DNA of 32,693 nucleotides from Clostridiales bacterium (GTDB taxonomy: Bacteria > Bacillota > Clostridia > Christensenellales > Aristaeellaceae): contig SFNY01000022.1 of the NCBI GenBank assembly GCA_004554085.1, positions 1-32,693 on the forward strand, given 5' to 3'. The position numbers were made by a program, and so were the translations under genes. The notes below the pieces were generated by a model, which made no database searches, had not been told where the DNA came from, and saw nothing but the letters and a program-made list of their open reading frames with translations. Below are positions 1-6,030 of the stretch, piece after piece (within the stretch, counting starts at the first letter, position 1; every line of letters starts with the position of its first letter).

Positions 1-405
1 CTGTCCTACTGCCATGCTACTTTCGTGATATGCATAAGATGTTGGTGACCTTGTTGCGTAGGCATCATATTCTACCATAATTGATGAGTAGTCATGTTCC
101 TTATAGTACGTTCGCAAACTATTGGCATAACTTGCATAGCTATAGCCAGTAGGAAGAAAAATAGAAACATAATCCGGGGCTTTCGACAGTCCGTGTTCAA
201 ATGTGATTGTTGTACTATTTTCAGCAAGGTTAATAAGCCCGAACGATACCTCATAACCGCCTCCCCCCGCCTCAATGCTGGCAATCAGCCCCGCCAGCGC
301 GTCCGAGGTGCTGCCGTCCGGGACGGTCACGCCCTTGTCGGCAATCGCTGCCAGGGCGGCGGTGATGTTGCCCTTGATCCGCGCTACATCCGCTCCAATG
401 CTCAT
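1..405 (-). CDS. Tail tip / receptor-binding protein, N-terminal 135 codons (continues at 32693..32556)
   Basis: ATG at 405-403 follows a GAGGAG ribosome site just after the collagen-like fibre gene. The frame is open to base 1 (exactly 135 codons) and continues without a break from base 32693 to TAA at 32556-32558, for 180 residues in all. Residues 1-50 (MSIGADVARIKGNITAALAA onward) resemble short anchor domains of Firmicutes prophage tail-tip proteins, followed by a Gly-rich hinge. Residues 55-180 form a beta-rich, aromatic domain in markedly AT-rich DNA, unlike the GC-rich N-terminal part. That suggests a swapped receptor-binding tip. Position after the fibre and before the lysis genes fits a distal tail protein. 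The function is inferred from context; the reading frame is directly visible. Confidence 0.75.
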   Translation of the reverse strand, partial: MSIGADVARIKGNITAALAAIADKGVTVPDGSTSDALAGLIASIEAGGGGYEVSFGLINLAENSTTITFEHGLSKAPDYVSIFLPTGYSYASYANSLRTYYKEHDYSSIMVEYDAYATRSPTSYAYHESSMAVGQ

Positions 406-416
406 ATCACCACTCC

Positions 417-1958
417 TCACATGGCGGCCAGCTCAGCCGCAAGGTTTTGCATCGCCGCCAGGTCGGCGTAAAAGGTTGCCTCGCTGCCCGTGTACCCGCC
501 CGCCTGCGCCGCGGCATAGGCACTCTGGCCGTCCGCACCGGCAGGGCCTTGCGGGCCGGTATCGCCCTTGGGGCCTTGCGGGCCTGTTGCGCCGGTTGCA
601 CCCGTGTCGCCCTTTTCACCCTGCGGGCCCTGAGGCCCAGTGGCCCCTGTAGCACCGGTATCACCCTTCGGCCCTTGAGGCCCGGTATCGCCGGTATCGC
701 CCTTGGCTCCGTCCGCGCCGTCGTTGATGGTCGCGGTTTTCGTGCCAGTAGCATCTACAAAGGTGATGGTTGTCACCTTGCCGCTTTTGCTGGTCGACAC
801 AGTGGGTGATACGCCGTCCGCGCCGGCAGGCCCCGTCGCGCCCGTGTCGCCCTTCGGCCCCTGAGAGCCTGTGGCTCCGGTGTCGCCCTTGTCACCCTTC
901 GGGCCTTGCGGGCCTTGAGGCCCTGTCTCGCCCTGGATTCCCTGCGCTCCTTGCTCACCCTGAGGGCCTTGCGGGCCTATGGGGCCGGTGTCGCCGGTGT
1001 CGCCCTTGGGGCCAATAGGGCCAGCAGGGCCGGTGTCGCCCTTCGCGCCCTTGAGCGCGGCAAGCTGCTCTGCCGTAAAGTCGGCATAGGTAAAAGCATC
1101 ACCCTTCGGCCCCTGCGGGCCGGTGGCTCCGGTATCTCCCTTATCGCCCTTCGGGCCTTGAGGCCCCGTCTCGCCCTGTGGGCCTTGTGGGCCGGTGGCT
1201 CCGGTAGCACCCGTCTCGCCCTTCTCACCCTTCGGCCCCTGCGGGCCGGTCTCGCCCTGTGGCCCCTGCGGCCCTGTCGCGCCGGTGTCGCCCTTCTCGC
1301 CCTGCGGGCCTTGCTGGCCTGTGTCCCCTTTGGGGCCAGCCGGGCCTGGGTCTCCAGTATCACCCTTCAGCCCCTGCGGGCCTACTGGCCCCGTTTCGCC
1401 GGTATCCCCCTTGGGGCCTTGCGGGCCAGCTGGCCCCGGATCGCCCTTGTCACCCTTCAGGCCAATGCCCCTAGGTATCCCCAGCGTCAGCAGCCCCGCC
1501 TCGCCATCCCACTGCGCCGTAGCGTCGCTGCCTGCCTCCAGCGTCTCCGTGGCCACCTGCATGCCCGTGATGCGATCCGCCGCGCCCAGCACGCTGTCCA
1601 CCCAGGGCTGCGCGGGGGCTGGCGCGTCACCGGCTGTTCCGGGGAGCCGCCTCGCCACCTGCACATCCACCAGCGCGGACAGCTTGCGCTTGCCGTCAGC
1701 CTCGCCAGTCAGCTCCAGCTGACCAATGCCCGGCGTTGCCGTGTCTGTGTCCCGCACATGCCACACCAGGCTGTTGCCGCTCATCTTCGTGTCCAGGATG
1801 TACGGTTTCCCGCCCGGCGGGCAGAAGATCGCAGCCACCGACATGCCCGGCCACCGCTCCAGCCAGTCCGTGCAGTCGATGCGGATGTCCGTCACACCCG
1901 TTTCCGTCTCCCGCCCGATGGACAGCCGGGACGGCAGATGCTCAATGCAGTAGCCCAT
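417..1958 (-). CDS. Collagen-like phage tail fibre protein
   Basis: A 513-residue fibre. ATG at 1958 overlaps the TGA of the upstream gene (TGATG) and sits 7 bases after GGAGG. Residues 1-160 form a globular domain that probably attaches to the baseplate. About 300 residues of Gly-X-Y repeats follow (GPQGPKGDTG-type), in three blocks separated by two non-collagen inserts. One insert contains YADFTAEQLAALKG; the other contains DGVSPTVSTSKSGKVTT, a motif common in prophage fibres. The C-terminus (GQSAYAAAQAGGYTGSEATF) is a typical fibre-end motif. It is expected to form a trimeric triple-helical shaft carrying the tip protein encoded next. The large antisense frames over it are artefacts of the GC-rich repeat. 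Confidence 0.88.
   Translation of the reverse strand: MGYCIEHLPSRLSIGRETETGVTDIRIDCTDWLERWPGMSVAAIFCPPGGKPYILDTKMSGNSLVWHVRDTDTATPGIGQLELTGEADGKRKLSALVDVQVARRLPGTAGDAPAPAQPWVDSVLGAADRITGMQVATETLEAGSDATAQWDGEAGLLTLGIPRGIGLKGDKGDPGPAGPQGPKGDTGETGPVGPQGLKGDTGDPGPAGPKGDTGQQGPQGEKGDTGATGPQGPQGETGPQGPKGEKGETGATGATGPQGPQGETGPQGPKGDKGDTGATGPQGPKGDAFTYADFTAEQLAALKGAKGDTGPAGPIGPKGDTGDTGPIGPQGPQGEQGAQGIQGETGPQGPQGPKGDKGDTGATGSQGPKGDTGATGPAGADGVSPTVSTSKSGKVTTITFVDATGTKTATINDGADGAKGDTGDTGPQGPKGDTGATGATGPQGPQGEKGDTGATGATGPQGPKGDTGPQGPAGADGQSAYAAAQAGGYTGSEATFYADLAAMQNLAAELAAM
525..1473 (-). repeat. Collagen Gly-X-Y coding repeats
   Basis: Degenerate 9- and 18-base repeats encode GPxGPKGDTG-like units in three blocks, roughly 1110-1473, 832-1050 and 535-720. 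The repeats are near-identical over short stretches, so slippage, length variation and assembly error are all plausible here. Confidence 0.85.
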
Positions 1959-2404
1959 CACGATCCCTCCTTTTGCACCTTTTCCCACCCAGCCGGATAC
2001 GCATCCGCCGTGTGCACCAGATTATCCTGCAGCGCCCTGTATACCGTTCCGTCCTCCGCGCTGTAGCACTCGCCCTGCATGTACATGCCGCTGGTGCCAA
2101 GGGGCTCTACCCAGGCTTTTGCCAGGTCAGGATCGGTGGTGTGGCACAGTCCCCACAGCGCCCGAAGGTCGGCAGGCCGCCCGGTATAGTTCGCTGCATT
2201 GTAGGGTTGGAGCAGCACCCACACCTGCCCGCCGTCCCTCACCGGTGCGCCAGCAGGCCATGCGCTGTAGTCCTTCTGCGGATCAAAGGCGGGGACGCTC
2301 ACCTCCCGACGGATGATCTCCGTCCCGGTCAGGCCTTCAGCCTCCTGCCGCAGCAATAACGCCGCCGAACGGCCAATCTCACGAAAAATATCCTGCATGC
2401 TCAT
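1958..2404 (-). CDS. Baseplate-associated carbohydrate-binding-like protein
   Basis: A 148-residue protein whose ATG at 2404 overlaps the previous stop (ATGA), so translation is probably coupled. Its last ~40 residues (QGECYSAEDGTVYRAL through DAYPAGWEKVQ) have the Trp/Tyr pattern of small chitin/cellulose-binding (CBM5/12-like) modules seen on phage tails. The same C-terminal module occurs in the protein at 31844-32245, so the two are paralogous in that domain. It is likely a structural adhesin that touches the cell-wall glycan. The N-terminal half is not recognised. Confidence 0.7.
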   Translation of the reverse strand: MSMQDIFREIGRSAALLLRQEAEGLTGTEIIRREVSVPAFDPQKDYSAWPAGAPVRDGGQVWVLLQPYNAANYTGRPADLRALWGLCHTTDPDLAKAWVEPLGTSGMYMQGECYSAEDGTVYRALQDNLVHTADAYPAGWEKVQKEGS

Positions 2405-2721
2405 GCCTCGTTCACCCCCACCAGGTATGCAGCCTCAAACACCGACATCGGATCAGCGGCAGGCTCCGGCTCCACCCAGTCCGCGTCCATCTCCTCCGGG
2501 GTGCGTTCCACCACCGCGCCGTCCGCCCGCTTGTAGCGGTGCACCCCACGCTCGTCCGTTAACGGCCCCGGCAGGTAGTTGCCCTGCGCGTGGTGGTATC
2601 GGTCGCCGTGGCCACGGTCGATCTCCACCCAGCCGTCAGTGTCCGTCAAAAACGCGCTGCTGTTGATGTCCACCACGCGGCCCGCATCGTCCACGCGGAT
2701 GTACACAAGGTATTCGTCCAT
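2401..2721 (-). CDS. Small baseplate/tail protein
   Basis: A 106-residue protein with AAAGGAGG 6 bases before ATG 2721. It starts MDEYLVYIRVDDAGRVVDIN and contains SSAFLTDTDGWVEIDRG and YHHAQGNYLPGPL. These motifs recur in short tail-region proteins of Firmicutes prophages that lie between the upper baseplate protein and fibre or binding proteins. No enzymatic motif is visible. Gene order (BppU, this, CBM-like, collagen fibre) supports a structural role. Confidence 0.65.
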   Translation of the reverse strand: MDEYLVYIRVDDAGRVVDINSSAFLTDTDGWVEIDRGHGDRYHHAQGNYLPGPLTDERGVHRYKRADGAVVERTPEEMDADWVEPEPAADPMSVFEAAYLVGVNEA

Positions 2722-2733
2722 GGTATCCCTCCT

Positions 2734-4257
2734 TTACAGGTCGGCGTCCAACTCGATTTTCCCGTGCCAGGCAACCCTCGAAGACGTTGCTGCTGCCTGG
2801 AACGCAAGGCTGTTATTCGTTATGAAGCCAACAGAAACGCCAGCGGCGCCGGCGTTCCAGCTCTCTCGCAGCGTCACCGTTGGAATGATGCGCATTTCCG
2901 GGAAAGATACAGGATATATCGAAGGATAGGTTGTGCTGGCGTTTACGTAGTAGTCATCCATATCATACGGGATGATATTGTAATACCTCTTGCACTGCGC
3001 AAGCTCCGCCGCGTAGCCCTTGGGCACGTAGGGCGGGAGAGTGTCGGCGGTGTAGGAACCCTCGTAGAGCGCGGCCCATACGTATTCACCAGCGGGCAGT
3101 TCAACGTAGTAGCATCCAGCGTCATTGTCCCAGCCGTGGGTGGTCAGAATGGTCACATTGCCGTCAGCGTTCCCGGCGGCAAGCGTGTACGTTCCACTCT
3201 GCGCGGCGCTCAGCAGCCGCTGTACCATCGTCCCTGTCACCGTGATGCTCCCGCTGTTGACCGTTACGCTGGAGCTGGTGCGCAGGAACCAGCGGTCAAT
3301 TCCGTAGTCTCCGGCGGTTGTGTAGCTGCTCGCGCTCCGCTGGTTGACTGGGCTGCGGAAGTTGCTGTTATCCAGCAGATTTCTGGGCTGCAGGTAGTAC
3401 GCCGGGGCCTTGCCGCCCAGCATGGCAGCGTCTGCGGCGGTGCCGCCCTCAGGGAGCGCACCCACCTCCGCAGCCGTGGGCACCCAGTCGGCAGCCCTCG
3501 CGCCCACGTCGGACGCCGTCAGGGTCACATTGCCCTGCACCGGCTCCACGCCGTTCACCGTGGACACCGAGCCGCTGCCATCCTTGCCGGGGTCGCCCTT
3601 GGGGCCCTGCGGCCCCTGGATGCCCTGCGGCACGCCGATGGTCAGCACCTTCGCGCCGTCCACCGTGCTCCATGCCGCCGTGGCATCGCTGCCCGGGGCC
3701 AGGGTCGTGGCCTGCGCGCCGATCTGCTCAATGGACGCGGCTGCCGCATCCGCCCGGCTGGCTGCGGTATTGGCGGAGGATGCCGCGCTGTTCGCCGAGC
3801 TGGCCGCGCTGCCCGCGTTTGCCGCAGCAGCCTCCGCCGCCGCGATCTGCGCCAGCAGCTCGTCCAGGGAGGGGATCACGTCCTCCTCGTCGAGGATGGC
3901 GTCTGTGCTGGAGGACGCTACCGCGCCGTCACCCCAGAAGATTGTGCTGATGCCGCTGTCCATGGCCAGCTTGACCACCAGCTGAAACCGCCCCGGCACC
4001 CGGTAGCATCCCTCCGGCAGCGTCACCATGGCTGCGGAGCCCTCCACGCTGCCGGTGATGGGCACGGTCACGCCGTCCGCGCGGACGAAGTACGCCGAGA
4101 CGCTGGCCCCGGTGAGGGCCGCGTCCTCGCCGGAGCGGCTGACGGCAATGCGGAAGGTGTGGGCCTGCTTGTCCCCGGTCAGCAGCGCGGGCCGGATCAG
4201 CGTCCGGTCGATGCCGCGATCCAGGTCGCAGGCGAAGGAAAGCACCGCGTTAAGCAT
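2734..4257 (-). CDS. BppU-like upper baseplate / tail fibre protein
   Basis: A 507-residue protein whose ATG overlaps the upstream 49-residue gene by 8 bases, with GGAGG 10 bases before. Residues 1-125 look like a BppU N-terminal domain (DRGIDRTLIRPALLTGDKQA, YFVRADGVTVPITGSV). An Ala/Ser-rich coiled coil follows (~130-185), then a brief collagen patch (QGPQGPKGDPGKDG). A beta-rich C-terminal half begins NLLDNSNFRSPVNQR, a phrase common at the start of prophage fibre ligand-binding domains. It probably links the baseplate to the receptor-binding parts. Confidence 0.8.
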   Translation of the reverse strand: MLNAVLSFACDLDRGIDRTLIRPALLTGDKQAHTFRIAVSRSGEDAALTGASVSAYFVRADGVTVPITGSVEGSAAMVTLPEGCYRVPGRFQLVVKLAMDSGISTIFWGDGAVASSSTDAILDEEDVIPSLDELLAQIAAAEAAAANAGSAASSANSAASSANTAASRADAAAASIEQIGAQATTLAPGSDATAAWSTVDGAKVLTIGVPQGIQGPQGPKGDPGKDGSGSVSTVNGVEPVQGNVTLTASDVGARAADWVPTAAEVGALPEGGTAADAAMLGGKAPAYYLQPRNLLDNSNFRSPVNQRSASSYTTAGDYGIDRWFLRTSSSVTVNSGSITVTGTMVQRLLSAAQSGTYTLAAGNADGNVTILTTHGWDNDAGCYYVELPAGEYVWAALYEGSYTADTLPPYVPKGYAAELAQCKRYYNIIPYDMDDYYVNASTTYPSIYPVSFPEMRIIPTVTLRESWNAGAAGVSVGFITNNSLAFQAAATSSRVAWHGKIELDADL

Positions 4258-4399
4258 CCTGCGTCGCCTCCTCCTGCTGCTCCCTCATAAGCCGCTCAAG
4301 TTCGTCCATGCACGCCATCAGCTTCATCATGTTGTCCTTGCCCCGCACCTCAATCTTTCCCATGGTCACAATCACCGCGGCCAAACGGGTTTTATCCAT
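4250..4399 (-). CDS. Small conserved tail-region protein (49 aa)
   Basis: ATG 4399 is preceded by GGAGG with 8-base spacing and sits just after the Dit stop. The sequence (MDKTRLAAVIVTMGKIEVRG...) ends in a charged helix rich in Glu/Gln. Short proteins of this kind occur between Dit/Tal and BppU genes in Firmicutes prophages. The function is unknown; a chaperone or minor baseplate role is only a guess. Longer versions of the frame run antisense-like through Dit and have no start signal. Confidence 0.65.
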   Translation of the reverse strand: MDKTRLAAVIVTMGKIEVRGKDNMMKLMACMDELERLMREQQEEATQDA

Positions 4400-4413
4400 G
4401 CCTGATCCTCCTC

Positions 4414-5151
4414 TCACAAACTCCTGTACCGGGGCTCCAGCGTCACGCTGTGCACCTCGCCGCTGCTCACCGTCACCGACGCCTGCCAGGCCGTCAGCGG
4501 CGCCAAAACCAGAAAGTCGCCGCCCGTCCTGCACCCGTCCGCGGCCTCCCAGTCGCAGTCGATCACCGCATCCGAGGCCGTCAGCGTCGCCGTCAGCGTC
4601 CGATCGCCGCATTGGATCGCCAGCACAGCCCCCGCCTCGCCCCGGATCCTGATCAAAGGCGCCGCGGCGCTTCCCCGGGGATTGTAGCCGCGCCCGCCAC
4701 GCAGGATAGGCACCGGAATCGCGGGAATGGCCTCATACCGCCAAGGCCGCACCACAAAGCACGGCTTCAGCGCGGCATAGCTGTCCGGGTGCCCGGGCGC
4801 CGTCTCCGCAATTTCAAACTCGTCCACCACCCGGCCCTCGTAGGCATCCATCGGCCGGTCGCCCAGGATCAACCGCCCGCTGCCCGTCAGCCACTCCGCC
4901 ACCGCGTCCCGGCTGTATCCCGGCCTGATCGCCAGCCCCGGCGCCAGGCTGATGTCCTCATAAATGTCCGGCCACAGCCCTGTGTCCACGCTGCCGCTTC
5001 GCCCGGGGATGGTCTCCGTCTCCACCCGCGCCCCCGGCCTGATCAGCGGCGCCGGATCCGTGACGATCACCCCCATGTCCCATGCCCGAATGCCCTTCCA
5101 CATCAGGTCGCTGCCCCGCAGGCCCGCGACGCTTTGCTGTCCCATGCTCAT
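4414..5151 (-). CDS. Distal tail protein (Dit, Sipho_tail family)
   Basis: A 245-residue protein with GGAGGG 6 bases before ATG 5151. The segment MWKGIRAWDMGVIVTDPAP at residue 17 and the following PGRSGSVD (after R-x-E-x-E-x-I) are hallmarks of the Dit N-terminal ring domain; the rest is beta-rich. Dit forms the hexameric hub at the tail end. Many Dits start at the MWKGI position, so an internal start at 5103 is possible, but the good ribosome site favours 5151. Here Dit lies after the tail chaperone rather than after the tape measure. Confidence 0.82.
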   Translation of the reverse strand: MSMGQQSVAGLRGSDLMWKGIRAWDMGVIVTDPAPLIRPGARVETETIPGRSGSVDTGLWPDIYEDISLAPGLAIRPGYSRDAVAEWLTGSGRLILGDRPMDAYEGRVVDEFEIAETAPGHPDSYAALKPCFVVRPWRYEAIPAIPVPILRGGRGYNPRGSAAAPLIRIRGEAGAVLAIQCGDRTLTATLTASDAVIDCDWEAADGCRTGGDFLVLAPLTAWQASVTVSSGEVHSVTLEPRYRSL

Positions 5152-5398
5152 GCTTTTCCCTCCGCCTCTTCAGGTATTCCCGCCCAAAACCGCACTGGAT
5201 CTCGCAGCCCTCGCAGGGCACGTCCCCGCAGATGCGCTTTCCCAGCGTGCTGTCGCACATCTGCTCCGGATTCTCCCCGCAATATCCGCCGCTCAGGGCG
5301 TTGCCCGAAAGATGCCCCATGGTCGTAGCCCTCGTCAGATGTTCCGTAATCTGATAGGCCAACCTGGTGTCAGCGTCCACCAGATGCTCAATCGCCAT
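4958..5398 (-). CDS. Cys-rich small tail-region protein, overlapping Dit
   Basis: From ATG 5398 (weak GCGAGG site) the frame gives 146 residues. The first ~80 look like a real protein with paired cysteines (GGYCGENPEQMC, RICGDVPCEGCEIQCG), probably metal-binding. The remaining ~65 residues are Gly/Arg/His-rich and run through the Dit gene in another frame, so they have shadow-like composition. Either the two genes truly overlap by 194 bases or the original stop has been lost by mutation. No family recognised. Confidence 0.5.
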   Translation of the reverse strand: MAIEHLVDADTRLAYQITEHLTRATTMGHLSGNALSGGYCGENPEQMCDSTLGKRICGDVPCEGCEIQCGFGREYLKRRREKHEHGTAKRRGPAGQRPDVEGHSGMGHGGDRHGSGAADQAGGAGGDGDHPRAKRQRGHRAVAGHL

Positions 5399-5483
5399 GT
5401 CCTCGCCCCCATCGCGCCTTGTCTCTGCTGGTATGATACCACCGCCCATGCCCGTGGCAGCAAGGCGGCATATGGGTCGAGGC

Positions 5484-6019
5484 TCACCATCCCGCCACAT
5501 CCGCGTAGGGCGTTGCGATCACGCGGCTCTCATCCTCGCCCCCGGCAGCGCGCATCAGCTCGCTGGCCAGGGCGGGCGTGCAGGCCATGGCCTCCGTCCG
5601 GCTCATGTTCAGCACTTTCCCCGCGGCGTAAAGGTACTTCCCCCAGCTCCATGGCTCCGAGGATCCCGTTTTTTTTTACTTCCCCGGGGGAGCTTGAGCA
5701 GGATCTCCGCCTGCGCGGCCCGCGCCAGGGCGGCAAAGCGCTGCATGTGCAGTCCCATCAGCTGCTCCAGCGTCACCTGCTCGCCCGCCTCCTGCATCAC
5801 CGCCAGCACCACCTGCGCCTGGCGCGCCATCGTCATGGGCGGAAGGCCCTGGGTTCCGTCCCTGTCTGTCTGCAGCATCTCAAAGATGATCTCCTCCCAG
5901 GGCTTGCCCAGCAATTCCTCCAGCCGCGCCGCGGTGCGCAGCGTAAAAAGCATCCGTACCTTGTACCCGTCGATATCCCATTCGCTGGGCTCCGTCATGG
6001 CCCAGAATGTACGATCCAT
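5484..6019 (-). CDS. Tail assembly chaperone, -1 frameshift product (gpGT-like)
   Basis: The frame from ATG 6019 reads to a run of nine A on the minus strand (5677-5669). A -1 slip there continues into a frame with no stop until TGA at 5486-5484, adding 61 residues (TGSSEPWSWGKYLYAAGKVL...). The added part has the W-x-x-x-L-Y...MSRTEA...L pattern of the T domain of lambda-type gpGT. Such fusions bridge tail tube and tape measure during tail assembly and are absent from the finished virion. The frames are visible directly; frameshifting itself is inferred from family behaviour. Confidence 0.72.
5609..6019 (-). CDS. Tail assembly chaperone, unshifted form (gpG-like)
   Basis: A 136-residue product. 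AAGGAGG lies before GTG 6025 and ATG 6019; the 6-base spacing favours ATG. The protein is helical (YKVRMLFTLRTAARLEELLG, MTMARQAQVVLAVMQ), as expected of gpG-type chaperones. Its last residues after the A-run (RDPRSHGAGGSTF...) are low in structure, as expected of a default product after a slip site. It lies 11 bases downstream of the tape measure stop. In most siphophages this gene comes before the tape measure, so the order is inverted here. Confidence 0.72.
   Translation of the reverse strand: MDRTFWAMTEPSEWDIDGYKVRMLFTLRTAARLEELLGKPWEEIIFEMLQTDRDGTQGLPPMTMARQAQVVLAVMQEAGEQVTLEQLMGLHMQRFAALARAAQAEILLKLPRGSKKKRDPRSHGAGGSTFTPRGKC
5669..5677 (-). promoter_or_regulatory. A9 slippery sequence for -1 programmed frameshift
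   Basis: On the minus strand the zero frame reads AGT AAA AAA AAA CGG. A tandem -1 slip on AAA AAA lets the ribosome read ACG GGA next and enter the T-domain frame. The run ends about 20 codons before the zero-frame stop. Confidence 0.7.
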
Positions 6020-6030
6020 ATGCACCCTCC

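Noticed and set aside
906..2066. Long plus-strand frames opposite the collagen-like gene
   Set aside because: They are products of the GC-rich 9-base repeat, which is open in several frames.
5530..5736. Alternative (+1) frame after the A9 run in the tail chaperone
   Set aside because: Its sequence is Gly/Arg/His-rich and ends early. The -1 frame gives a T-domain-like sequence and is the usual direction.
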